NCBI GenBank assembly: GCA_022483015.1
Contig: JAKVOB010000001.1
Coordinates: 1,450,902-1,514,901, forward strand
Direction of reading: 5' to 3'
Source: Atopobiaceae bacterium
Lineage (GTDB): Bacteria > Actinomycetota > Coriobacteriia > Coriobacteriales > Atopobiaceae
DNA length: 64,000 bases
The notes beneath the pieces are model-generated. The model was not told where the DNA came from. It did not search any database and saw nothing but the letters and a program-made list of their open reading frames with translations. Position numbers and translations under genes: made by a program. Positions 1 through 8,024 of this stretch are shown here, in pieces (position 1 is the first letter of the stretch; each line of letters opens with the position of its first letter).

Positions 1-1
1 C

Positions 2-109
2 TTCAAACCACGGGCGGATGACTTCTATGACATGATCATGGGCGTGGCCGATGGCTCCCTGGGGTATGAGGACCTTCTCGGCTTCGTGAGGGAGAGCTGC
101 TCGTCGTAG
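2..109 (+). CDS. C-terminal fragment of an unidentified protein
   Basis: An open frame enters from the left edge and ends with TAG at 107-109, giving 35 residues that begin FKPRADDFYDMIMGVADG and end in RESCSS. The codon use is GC-rich like its neighbours and the reading is uninterrupted, so it is most likely the end of a real gene. Nothing in the short tail identifies a family. It is followed by a 194-base gap before the surface protein. Confidence 0.5.
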   Translation, partial: FKPRADDFYDMIMGVADGSLGYEDLLGFVRESCSS

Positions 110-190
110 GAAGCGCGGGCTGCGGACCATCGCCCGATCATTCAGCCTTTGCCTATCCCAAGGTCCTTCTCGCGCGTCTCATATGCCTTC

Positions 191-272
191 GCCGACCGTA
201 TCTGCCTGCGCTGATACCGTCTGGCAAAAAGCTGAACATTCATCAATATATTTGACCTTCCCATGCTAGAAT
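191..272 (+). promoter_or_regulatory. AT-rich promoter region of the surface protein gene
   Basis: This stretch is clearly richer in A/T than its surroundings. It contains a -10-like TAGAAT at 267-272, 31 bases before the TTG start. A TTGACC at 252-257 looks like a -35 but sits only 9 bases from TAGAAT, so the two cannot pair in a normal sigma-70 promoter. An imperfect inverted repeat (GCCGACCGTATC at 191-202 against GATACCGTCTGGC at 213-225) lies just upstream and could be an operator or a weak terminator of the preceding gene. Confidence 0.35.
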
Positions 273-303
273 CGGTGGCAATGCCGCGAGGGAAGGGGCT
301 CTC

Positions 304-3300
304 TTGAACAATGCCACGCGAAGGTTTTCCGCACCGTTGATCGTCTCCATCCTGCTGGGCCTGATCCTCTGCCTGTGCATGGCGCCCCAGGCGCATGCCG
401 AGGGTACCAAGGATCTCGTCGCCAACGGGGGCTACCGTCCCTACACCGAGCGCTATAACGCCCTCACCCAGGGCGAGAACCGCCTCTCGGTGATGCACGT
501 CTACCTCAAGCAGGGCGAGACCGCCTACTTCGGCACGTCCGTCTCGACTGCCAAGCTCTATGAGGTCGCGGACAACAAGAACTCCGGCTACCTCTTCAGC
601 AACGCCGAGATGGGCACGAGCTTCTCTGACTCCGAGCTCACCTACCTCAACACCGCTGACGTCTACGTGGCCAAGGGCAACTACTCGTCTGTGACCGACG
701 CGCTGCCGTATGCCAATGGGACGCTGAACTCGGACGTCACCCTGATCGACCTGCCTGACGCCTCTACCAGCACCACCCCCGGCTACATCTACGACTCCAC
801 GCAGGAGGCGGGCGGCGTCGACGTCTCGGGCACCGGTACCGGCTACAAGGTCAGCTCCACCAACGGCCTCACCCCGGTGGGCTCGGTGGCCGCCAGTGCC
901 AAGACCGACGCCAATGCCTTCACGGCCCCCTCGGACGGCGTCTACACCGTGGTGTTCTTCTCGTCGGGACACACGCGCCAGGATCCGGTCAAGACGCTCG
1001 CAAGCAACACGACCCCCTTCGCGCAGACCCAGCGTGGCGGCACCGTGGCCTCGTGGGACATCTCGGTCTATGACAACGGGACGCTCCAGACCGGCCGCGT
1101 CTTCACGAGCACCCTCTTCCTCAACATGGGCGGCAACGTCCTGGGCGGCAACGACTCGCTCGACTCCACGGTCTACGCGGTCACCAACGACGGCTACAAG
1201 TACAAGGTCGACTTCAACGGCATGGACCCGTACGGGTTCATGTTCTTCGCCAACAACCGAGGCCTTCTCACCACGTCGACCAACTCGTCGCTCTACCACG
1301 GTGTCAGGTCGAATAACAACCAGCTCTCGGACATCGTGAACCACGACGTCACGCTCAACAAGGAGCCCTCTGACTCCACGCTCGACGAGACGTACAACCT
1401 CTTCTACGAGAGCCCGTCCTCGGATGCCCTCACGGCTCTGGGAATCTCCGACCCGTCGAGCGGGCAAGGCGGCGTCTCGGACCTCAAGTTCACCGGTACC
1501 GACGACTCCACGGCCAACGAGGGCTACGTGGGCAAGGGTGGCACGTTCAGCTTCACCGCCGACGCCAACACGAGCGCCACGTCATACCAGATCGAGCTCG
1601 ACTTCTCCTCGACGGGCGGTGGCACCGTGGTGCTGTCGAACGCCCTCAAGAAGGGTACGACCAACACCATCACCTGGGACGGCAAGGACGCCAATGGCAA
1701 CTACGTCCCGGCGGGCACGTACCAGACGCTCAACGGCAAGCTCAAGCTCAAGGGCGGCGAGGTCCACTTCCCGCTGCTCGACGTGGAGCAGAACCATGCC
1801 GGCATCAAGATCGGCCGCATCAACGGCACCGGTGCCTCGGAGTCGAGCCCTGACTACACGGTCTACTTCAACAACTCGTCCTCCAACGCGGGCGACACCA
1901 CCAGCCCCTGGACGCTCTCCAAGAACTGGGAGGTCGGCAACCAGACCGATGCCACGGCAGGCGTGAGCTCCGAGAATGGCGCCATGGCGTTCACCAACAC
2001 CAACACCAAGAACAGTGCCAAGGGCATGAACCTCGTCGGAGACGGCGACCAGTGCGCGCTGGACGTGTGGGCCTACTACAACCGCACGGTCGACGAGTCG
2101 AACTTCTCGTTCAAGCTCGTGGACACCACGTTCACGGTGACCAAGGCCTGGGACCGCGGCACCGAGACGAACCCGAAGTCAGTGACCATGACGCTCATGG
2201 ATTCCGACGGCAACGAGGTCACGACCGACGCGACGGGGACGGCCATCCTGAACCCGGTCACCTATGACACGACGACCTCTGCCACCTACACCTGGGAGCA
2301 CCTCGACGCGACCAAGACCTATCACGTGGTCGAGACGGCTATCGACAGCTATACGACGGCCTATGGGAACGTGACCGGTAGCGCGACCGACGGCTACGCC
2401 CAGACGGTCACGAACACGCTGAAGCCCACCAGCCTCACCATCAACAAGGTCTGGGACATGAACGGTTCCAACGAGGCTCATCCTACGTCGGTCGACGTGC
2501 ATGTGTATACGGATTCCGCCAGGACGCAGGAGATCACAGGTTCGCCGTTCACCCTGAACGAGACGAACAACTGGACGATTACGATCTCTGACCTCGACCC
2601 GATGCTCACCTACTACGTCTATGAGGATCCGGTCACCGGCTACAGTACCTACGGGGATGGTCAGGCGAGCGGCAACGCAAACGATGGCTACACGTCCACC
2701 ATCGCCAACACCTTCAACTCCGGTGACTACATGTCCGTGGCCGTCTACAAGATCTGGAAGGGCGACGGCACGTACAGCGCCTATCAGCCGTCCTCGGTCA
2801 AGATGACGCTGCTGAAGGACGGCCAGCCGGTCACGACTGACGCGCTCGGCAACACGATCACGAACCCGGTCACCCTCAATGCGGCGAACAGCTGGTACTA
2901 CGTCTGGCCTGCGCTCCTTGCCAAGGACACGAGCTCGACAGGATATACGGTCTCGGAGACCGATGCCAACGGCAATCCGCTCCAGGGCTATACCTCCACG
3001 TTCGACGGTGCCTCCTTCGGGCACAACTTCGGGTTCCTGGGAATGAGCAACGAGTACAAGACGACCACGTTCACGGTGAACAAGAGCTGGGACAACGGAG
3101 TCGATGCCAACGCGCCGACCTCGGTGACGATGCAGCTGCAGCAGTCGGTCGACGGAGGCACGACCTACACCGACTATGGCTCAGCGGTCGACCTGGACGA
3201 GGCCGGCACCTGGAAGCACCAGTGGACGGACCTGCCCACCTACACTGCCGAGAACAAGCAGATCCTCTATCGTGCGGTCGAGACGTCCGTGACCGGATAC

Positions 3301-4464
3301 ACCGCTGCTGATGGCGGGGTCACCGGGTCGGCGGCTGACGGCTACACCCAGACCTTCACCAACACCTATGGCTACACCAACCTGACCGTCAACAAGACGT
3401 GGGACCACGGCACGCAGCCGCAGGCCGAGTGGCCGAGCAGTGCGGTGTACACGCTCTACAACGGCACCACCGCCATCGACTCCTGCACGCTGAGCGACGC
3501 CAACTCCTGGACCTACACATTCGAGGGCCTTCCGCGTGATGGCTCCTTCTCGCTGGTCGAGAGCTCCGTGGACGGCTACGCCACGACCGGTGGCACCGTC
3601 ACCGGCAACGCGACCGATGGCTACACCGCATCCTTCAAGAACACCTACACGCCGACCACGTTCACGGCCACCAAGGTCTGGGACCACGGCACGCAGGCCC
3701 AGGCCGACTGGCCGGGATCGGTCACGCTGCAGCTCTATGCCGACGGCGTGGCCACGGGCGCACCGGTGACCCTCACCAGCGCGGATGCCGACGTGAGCGG
3801 CAACTGGGTCTACACGTGGACCGACCTCGACCCCTCCGCGAACTACACGGTGAGCGAGACCGCCGTCGATGGCTACGGCACGACCGTGGGCGACGTGACG
3901 GGGACGGCTGCCGACGGCTATGCCGCGACGATCACCAACACCTTCGATCCCACCACCGTGACCGTCACCAAGACCTGGGACCACGGCACGCAGGACAAGG
4001 CTGACTGGCCTGCCTCCGTGACCGTCCACCTGTACAAGAACGGGACCGAGATCGCCAGCTTCGCGCTGAACGAGGCGAACGGCTGGAAGCACACCTTCAC
4101 CGGACTCGCATCGGGCGCGACCTACACCGTGACCGAGGACGACGTCACCGGATACACCGGCAAGGTCGGTACCATGACCGGGTCGGACGCGGACGGCTGG
4201 ACGGTGGACGTGAGCAACACCTATGACGCGCCGCCTGCGACCACGACGCCTGCGACCACGACGCCTGCGACCACGACGCCCGAGACCCCCGCGGCCACCT
4301 CACCTGCCACCACGCCGGACAACCCGGCGGCGACGCCGGTGAGCGACGAGGCCACCACGCCTCGCACGGGTGACACGACCACGTCTGCCGCGGCAATCAT
4401 GCTGGTCGCGCTCCTTGGCGTGGGCTGCCTGGCGGCGTGCGTCTGGTACCGCAGGAAGGCCTAG
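304..4464 (+). CDS. Cell-wall-anchored surface protein with seven Cna-B-type repeats
   Basis: The 1386-residue product starts at TTG 304, chosen because GAGGGAAGGGG lies 6-7 bases upstream and no in-frame ATG is near. A signal peptide covers about residues 1-32, with likely cleavage after AHA. The N-terminal half (about 33-600) is unassigned apart from a FlgD-like beta motif WDGKDANGNYVPAGTY near 457. Seven tandem Cna-B-like domains start near residues 610, 710, 813, 922, 1026, 1119 and 1218. Each carries a Lys before the first Trp (for example TKTWDHGTQ), a central Glu and an Asn in a terminal NTY/NTF-like motif, the residues that form intramolecular isopeptide bonds in this family. A Thr/Pro/Ala stalk, a TPRTG sorting motif (1352-1356), a hydrophobic helix and a YRRKA tail follow. 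It is probably an adhesin or pilin-like stalk attached by sortase. The ligand cannot be told from sequence. Confidence 0.9.
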   Translation: MNNATRRFSAPLIVSILLGLILCLCMAPQAHAEGTKDLVANGGYRPYTERYNALTQGENRLSVMHVYLKQGETAYFGTSVSTAKLYEVADNKNSGYLFSNAEMGTSFSDSELTYLNTADVYVAKGNYSSVTDALPYANGTLNSDVTLIDLPDASTSTTPGYIYDSTQEAGGVDVSGTGTGYKVSSTNGLTPVGSVAASAKTDANAFTAPSDGVYTVVFFSSGHTRQDPVKTLASNTTPFAQTQRGGTVASWDISVYDNGTLQTGRVFTSTLFLNMGGNVLGGNDSLDSTVYAVTNDGYKYKVDFNGMDPYGFMFFANNRGLLTTSTNSSLYHGVRSNNNQLSDIVNHDVTLNKEPSDSTLDETYNLFYESPSSDALTALGISDPSSGQGGVSDLKFTGTDDSTANEGYVGKGGTFSFTADANTSATSYQIELDFSSTGGGTVVLSNALKKGTTNTITWDGKDANGNYVPAGTYQTLNGKLKLKGGEVHFPLLDVEQNHAGIKIGRINGTGASESSPDYTVYFNNSSSNAGDTTSPWTLSKNWEVGNQTDATAGVSSENGAMAFTNTNTKNSAKGMNLVGDGDQCALDVWAYYNRTVDESNFSFKLVDTTFTVTKAWDRGTETNPKSVTMTLMDSDGNEVTTDATGTAILNPVTYDTTTSATYTWEHLDATKTYHVVETAIDSYTTAYGNVTGSATDGYAQTVTNTLKPTSLTINKVWDMNGSNEAHPTSVDVHVYTDSARTQEITGSPFTLNETNNWTITISDLDPMLTYYVYEDPVTGYSTYGDGQASGNANDGYTSTIANTFNSGDYMSVAVYKIWKGDGTYSAYQPSSVKMTLLKDGQPVTTDALGNTITNPVTLNAANSWYYVWPALLAKDTSSTGYTVSETDANGNPLQGYTSTFDGASFGHNFGFLGMSNEYKTTTFTVNKSWDNGVDANAPTSVTMQLQQSVDGGTTYTDYGSAVDLDEAGTWKHQWTDLPTYTAENKQILYRAVETSVTGYTAADGGVTGSAADGYTQTFTNTYGYTNLTVNKTWDHGTQPQAEWPSSAVYTLYNGTTAIDSCTLSDANSWTYTFEGLPRDGSFSLVESSVDGYATTGGTVTGNATDGYTASFKNTYTPTTFTATKVWDHGTQAQADWPGSVTLQLYADGVATGAPVTLTSADADVSGNWVYTWTDLDPSANYTVSETAVDGYGTTVGDVTGTAADGYAATITNTFDPTTVTVTKTWDHGTQDKADWPASVTVHLYKNGTEIASFALNEANGWKHTFTGLASGATYTVTEDDVTGYTGKVGTMTGSDADGWTVDVSNTYDAPPATTTPATTTPATTTPETPAATSPATTPDNPAATPVSDEATTPRTGDTTTSAAAIMLVALLGVGCLAACVWYRRKA

Positions 4465-4499
4465 CACGGCGTCGAGCCGCGCTCGATGAGAACGTCCTT

Positions 4500-4535
4500 G
4501 CCACCCCGTGCCGCCTCCTCGCGTCACGGGGTGGC
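4500..4535 (+). terminator. Hairpin after the surface protein gene
   Basis: A perfect 11-bp stem (GCCACCCCGTG at 4500-4510 with CACGGGGTGGC at 4525-4535) and a 14-base loop lies 36 bases after the stop codon. It has no T tract on the + strand, so termination is inferred from position and stem strength. Confidence 0.55.
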
Positions 4536-4596
4536 GTGCGTCCGAGGGTGCTTGCCGGAGGTGGGTCGTCGCGTCGAGGGGATCGCGCCACAGAAA

Positions 4597-4672
4597 ACTC
4601 CCCGCCGGAATCTGGGTTCCGACGGGGAGTGGCTGTGCCCGGGTCTTCCCCGGGCGGCGCGTCTTTTGACGC
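4597..4672 (-). terminator. Cluster of three hairpins; first is a reverse-strand terminator
   Basis: The first hairpin (ACTCCCCGCCGGAA at 4597-4610 with TTCCGACGGGGAGT at 4617-4630, one mismatch) is followed on the reverse strand by TTTTCTG, a classic intrinsic terminator for the flavoprotein gene to the right. Next to it are GCCCGGG/CCCGGGC (4637-4655) and GCGTC-TTTT-GACGC (4659-4672). The 334-base gap between the two convergent genes (4465-4798) contains no plausible gene; these hairpins and the ones at 4500-4535 and 4742-4790 are what it holds. Confidence 0.6.
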
Positions 4673-4741
4673 TCCTGAGTGACTCTCTTCTACCCGCGGG
4701 GGAGGTTCTGTTTCGCATCGCCCACGTGCCTACCGAATACC

Positions 4742-4790
4742 GCCCGAGACCTACCGCTCGCCCTCGGGCCACGAGGGGATGGTTCCTCTC
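4742..4790 (-). terminator. Two hairpins just downstream of the flavoprotein stop
   Basis: GCCCGAG (4742-4748) pairs with CTCGGGC (4763-4769), and GAGGGGA (4773-4779) pairs with TCCTCTC (4784-4790, one G-T pair). On the reverse strand they begin 9 bases after the stop codon of the 4799-6877 gene. There is no strong T tract. Confidence 0.4.
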
Positions 4791-4798
4791 GCCGTGTG

Positions 4799-6877
4799 TC
4801 AGAGCTCCATCGCGAGCTGGTAGGCGTCCCAGATGGCGCCCATGATGTTGTGGACGTGGCGCGAGTCGCCGATGTCATAGGTGATGACGTCCTCGCGGGA
4901 CAGCTCGTCATAGAGCCGGGTGTCGGCGCGGTAGCCCACGGCGAGCAGCGTCGTGTCGGCAGGTATCTCGTGGTTGCCGCCTGGTGTGCTCACCACCACC
5001 GAGGCCTCCTTGACCTCGCTCGCCGTGGACGACTCGTAGAGCGTGACGTGGTGGAAGGCAAGCTCGTCCTTGAGCATGTCGTAGTTGGCGAAGCACATAC
5101 CCTCGCCCCCACCCAGGATCTGGGACGTTGCCTCGACGATGGCGACCTCGTGGCCCTGCTCGGCGAGCCAGAGCGCGGTCTCGCATCCTACCAGCCCGCC
5201 GCCCACGATGCAGACGCGGTTGCCGGGCGTGACCTTGCCGGTGAGCACGTCGTCTGCCAGAACGGGGAGGCCCTTGCCGCCCAGGTCGACCTGGATCGGC
5301 GTGGCGCCGCTCGCCACCACCACGACGTCGGCGTGCGCGGCAAGGATGTTCTTGCGAGTGGCCTCCTGGCCGAGGTGGACGTCCACGGGGAGCTTGTCGA
5401 GCTGGCGCGTGTACCAGGCGACCAGCGCCCGGTCATCGGACTTGAAGTCGGGCGCCGAGCCCACGCACACGTTACCGCCCAGATGGTCGGACTTCTCCCA
5501 GAGCGTGACCTTGTGGCCGCGGATGGCCAAGGCGCGGGCGGCCTCCATGCCGGCAACGCCGCCACCTACCACGAGGACCTTGCGTGGGGTCGCGGTGGGC
5601 GTGAGGGCGAAGTCGCGCTCGCGGCCGCAGGCGGGGTTCACGGCACACGAGAGGGGTTGGCCCTCGGCGAGGCGGGCGAGGCAGCCCTGTTGGCACGACA
5701 GGCAGGGGCGGATGTCAGCCTCGTCGCCGACCTTCACCTTGTTGGCCCAGTCGGGGTCGGCCAGGAGTGGGCGGCCCAGGCCGATGAGGTCGCAGTCTCG
5801 TCCGATGGAGTCGGCCGCCATGTCGGGATCGTCCATGCGGCCGGCGCAGATGATGGGGGCCTTGATGCCGTTCTCCTTCATCGCACGAGCGAACTCGCGG
5901 TACATCCCCTTCTGGAAGTACATGGGCGGGTGGTTCCAGTACCAGGAGTCATAGGTGCCGGCGTCCACGTTGAACATGTCATAGCCGGCCTGCTCGAGGA
6001 TGTGCGCAGCCTCCAGGCCCTCCTCGAGGTCCTTGCCCTTCTCGTCGAAGTCCTCGCCGGGAAGCGCTCCGTGGCGAATCGCCTTCACGAAGCTCTTGAG
6101 GCTGTAGCGCAGCGAGACGGGGTAATCATCGCCACATGCGGCGTGGATGCCCTGGACGATCTCGATGGCGGGGCGCAGGCGGTTCTCGAGGGAGCCGCCG
6201 TACTCGTCGCCGCGCTCGTTGTAGAGGCCGATGGCGAACTGGTCGAGGAGGTAGCCCTCGTGCACGGCATGGACCTCGACGCCGTCGAAGCCGGCGTGCT
6301 GTGCCGATGCCGCACAGGCGACCATGTCGCGGATGAGCTTGTGGATCTCGTCTGCGGTCATTCCCTGCTGGTGGATGCTGGGGTCCCAGCGGTTCTCCTG
6401 GTCGGAGGGGGCATAGAACCGCTTGGCCATGGGCGGGATGACGACGCGGCCGAAGCCGGCCGATATCTGCAGGAACATCACGGAGTCGAAGGCGTGGATG
6501 CGCCCGATCATCTCGTGGGTGGTCTTGGCGAACCACACCGGGTCATAGGCCGCGCAGGGGACCGAGAAGTCGTGCATCTCGTCGTAGTTGGCCAGCGTGA
6601 CGCCGCTCATGACGAGGCCGGTGCCGCCGCGGGCGCGCTCGACGTAGTAGTCCTGCGCGCGCTGGGTGAAGCCGCCGCGGGAGTCTGACATGCAGACCAT
6701 GCCGAGCGGTGCCATCGAGATGCGGTTCTTCACGGTGAGCGAGCCTATCCTGATGGGCTCGAAGAGCTTGGAGCGGTCGTGCGGGGCGGGGCTTGCGTCG
6801 CGTGCGTGGTCGTGCTTGCCGGCGTGGTCGTGCTTCGAGGTGTGGTCGTGATCGTGCTTGCTGCCGTGCTTTGACAT
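4799..6877 (-). CDS. Old-yellow-enzyme-family FMN/FAD/4Fe-4S oxidoreductase with His-rich N-terminus
   Basis: This 692-residue flavoenzyme belongs to the NADH:flavin oxidoreductase / 2,4-dienoyl-CoA reductase (FadH, BaiCD-like) family. Residues about 35-370 form the FMN TIM barrel, starting LFEPIRIGSLTVKNRISMAP. A Cys cluster near 392-412 (CLSCQQGC and later SCAVNPACG) binds the 4Fe-4S centre. Two Rossmann motifs follow: VLVVGGGVAGMEAA near 432 for FAD and VCIVGGGLVGCETA for NAD(P)H. Relatives reduce activated C=C bonds in anaerobes; the substrate here is unknown. The start is ATG 6877, preceded by GGGAGC. It adds about 34 residues containing nine His in repeated KHDH units, which the family does not normally have. 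The gene stands alone, convergent with the surface protein and divergent from the FMN reductase. Confidence 0.85.
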   Translation of the reverse strand: MSKHGSKHDHDHTSKHDHAGKHDHARDASPAPHDRSKLFEPIRIGSLTVKNRISMAPLGMVCMSDSRGGFTQRAQDYYVERARGGTGLVMSGVTLANYDEMHDFSVPCAAYDPVWFAKTTHEMIGRIHAFDSVMFLQISAGFGRVVIPPMAKRFYAPSDQENRWDPSIHQQGMTADEIHKLIRDMVACAASAQHAGFDGVEVHAVHEGYLLDQFAIGLYNERGDEYGGSLENRLRPAIEIVQGIHAACGDDYPVSLRYSLKSFVKAIRHGALPGEDFDEKGKDLEEGLEAAHILEQAGYDMFNVDAGTYDSWYWNHPPMYFQKGMYREFARAMKENGIKAPIICAGRMDDPDMAADSIGRDCDLIGLGRPLLADPDWANKVKVGDEADIRPCLSCQQGCLARLAEGQPLSCAVNPACGRERDFALTPTATPRKVLVVGGGVAGMEAARALAIRGHKVTLWEKSDHLGGNVCVGSAPDFKSDDRALVAWYTRQLDKLPVDVHLGQEATRKNILAAHADVVVVASGATPIQVDLGGKGLPVLADDVLTGKVTPGNRVCIVGGGLVGCETALWLAEQGHEVAIVEATSQILGGGEGMCFANYDMLKDELAFHHVTLYESSTASEVKEASVVVSTPGGNHEIPADTTLLAVGYRADTRLYDELSREDVITYDIGDSRHVHNIMGAIWDAYQLAMEL

Positions 6878-7122
6878 GCTGCTCCCATCGCCGTGACGAT
6901 ACGGACAATGAGGGTTCTACCCAGTGGGGGAGGGTCGTGTCGGCGGGCATGGGTTGCCCATGCGTCGTGGCGGAGTGCGCGTATGGTGCGCCATCGCATG
7001 GTCCCGCCTGTCCTGCTCGCCGCTTTTGCCTTGCCCGTGCCCGTTGGCCACACATCCCCTCGCATCACATCCCCATCCGCGCTACCCTGTATCGCAGTTC
7101 AACAACGTCGAGAGGAACCACC

Positions 7123-7749
7123 ATGCGCGTCCTGCTCATCAACGGCAGCCCCCATCCTCGTGGCTGCACCTACACCGCACTCCGTGCCGTCGCCTGCGCC
7201 ATCGAGGAGAACGGCGTCTCCACCGAGATCTACCAGATCGGCACCAAGCCCGTCTCGGGATGCCTTGGCTGCGGTCAGTGCTCCAAGCTGCACCATTGCG
7301 TGATCGACGACAACGTCAACGAGGTCGTTGCCCGCATGCGCGAGGCGGACGGCCTCGTCATCGGCTCGCCGGTCCACTATGCCAGCCCGTCGGGCGCCAT
7401 CGAGAGCTTCTGCGACCGCCTGTTCACCGCGACCCCGAAGGACCTTCTCCGCCACAAGCCCTGTGCCGTCGTGGCCAGCGCCCGTCGCGCCGGTACCTCG
7501 GCCACGCTCGACGCGCTCGCCAAGTACCCCACGATCTGCGAGATGCCACTCGTCTCGTCCAAGTACTGGAACGAGGTCCATGGCGCCACGCCCGCCGACG
7601 TCGAGAAGGACGAGGAGGGCATGCAGACCATGCAGGTCCTGGGCGCCAACATGGCCTACGTCCTCAAGTGCCGTCGTGCCGCCGAGCAGGCCGGCATCGA
7701 GGCCCCCGTGCCGCCCGAGAACCGCGTCATGACCAACTTCATCAGGTAG
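7123..7749 (+). CDS. NADPH-dependent FMN reductase / iron-sulfur flavoprotein-like
   Basis: The 208-residue product starts at ATG 7123 behind GAGAGG. It opens with the flavodoxin-like FMN motif MRVLLINGSPHPRGCTYTAL. A Cys-rich segment follows, CLGCGQCSKLHHCVIDD (about 47-63), typical of multimeric flavodoxin/WrbA-like reductases of anaerobes. GSPVHYASPSG is the second flavin-contacting loop. It probably uses NAD(P)H to reduce FMN or an electron acceptor. Its head-to-head position with the old-yellow-enzyme gene suggests a shared redox role, but that is inference. The upstream gap (6878-7122) has no gene and holds a 7-bp hairpin GCATGGG/CCCATGC at about 6948-6964. Confidence 0.85.
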   Translation: MRVLLINGSPHPRGCTYTALRAVACAIEENGVSTEIYQIGTKPVSGCLGCGQCSKLHHCVIDDNVNEVVARMREADGLVIGSPVHYASPSGAIESFCDRLFTATPKDLLRHKPCAVVASARRAGTSATLDALAKYPTICEMPLVSSKYWNEVHGATPADVEKDEEGMQTMQVLGANMAYVLKCRRAAEQAGIEAPVPPENRVMTNFIR

Positions 7750-7783
7750 GCTTCCGCGCCCTCCTGGAGGACCCCGCGATCGT

Positions 7784-7817
7784 GGCCGGCACCCTGCGAA
7801 CCTGCGGGGTGCCGGCC
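7784..7817 (+). terminator. Terminator after the FMN reductase
   Basis: GGCCGGCACCC (7784-7794) pairs with GGGTGCCGGCC (7807-7817). The stem is perfect and long, lies 35 bases after the stop, and is followed by TCTTGG. Confidence 0.7.
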
Positions 7818-7866
7818 TCTTGGCGTCACCGCTGCCATGCGCCCCGCCGGTCCCTCCGTGTCCACT

Positions 7867-7881
7867 CGCTTTCAGAAAGCG
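7867..7881. promoter_or_regulatory. 15-bp inverted repeat upstream of dltB (possible operator)
   Basis: CGCTTTC-A-GAAAGCG is a perfect dyad about 145 bases before dltB and 63 bases before a -10-like TAGACT (7944-7949). The surrounding 12-mer ACTCGCTTTCAG (7864-7875) recurs exactly upstream of dltA at 11181-11192. This suggests a binding site for one regulator of both dlt units. No regulator is encoded nearby. Confidence 0.4.
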
Positions 7882-8024
7882 TTTCACGTCGTGTCACGCG
7901 CATGACGATGTCTGCCGGCATCTTCAGCTACCCAAACATGTCCTAGACTGGCCCTATGCAGAGGCCCAGGACACAGCCAACGACTCATCAGCCGGACGCC
8001 ACCCAGCAGGGGAGTGCCCGCTAG

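Noticed and set aside
252-272. A complete sigma-70 promoter made of TTGACC and TAGAAT before the surface protein gene
   Set aside because: The two hexamers are only 9 bases apart; 16-18 are needed.
4597-4672. Riboswitch or tRNA gene
   Set aside because: There is no acceptor/T-arm pattern or known aptamer core, and no gene lies downstream on either strand to be controlled.
4679-6688. A 669-codon forward frame opposite the old-yellow-enzyme gene
   Set aside because: The opposite strand encodes FMN, FeS and two nucleotide-binding motifs; the forward translation has none.
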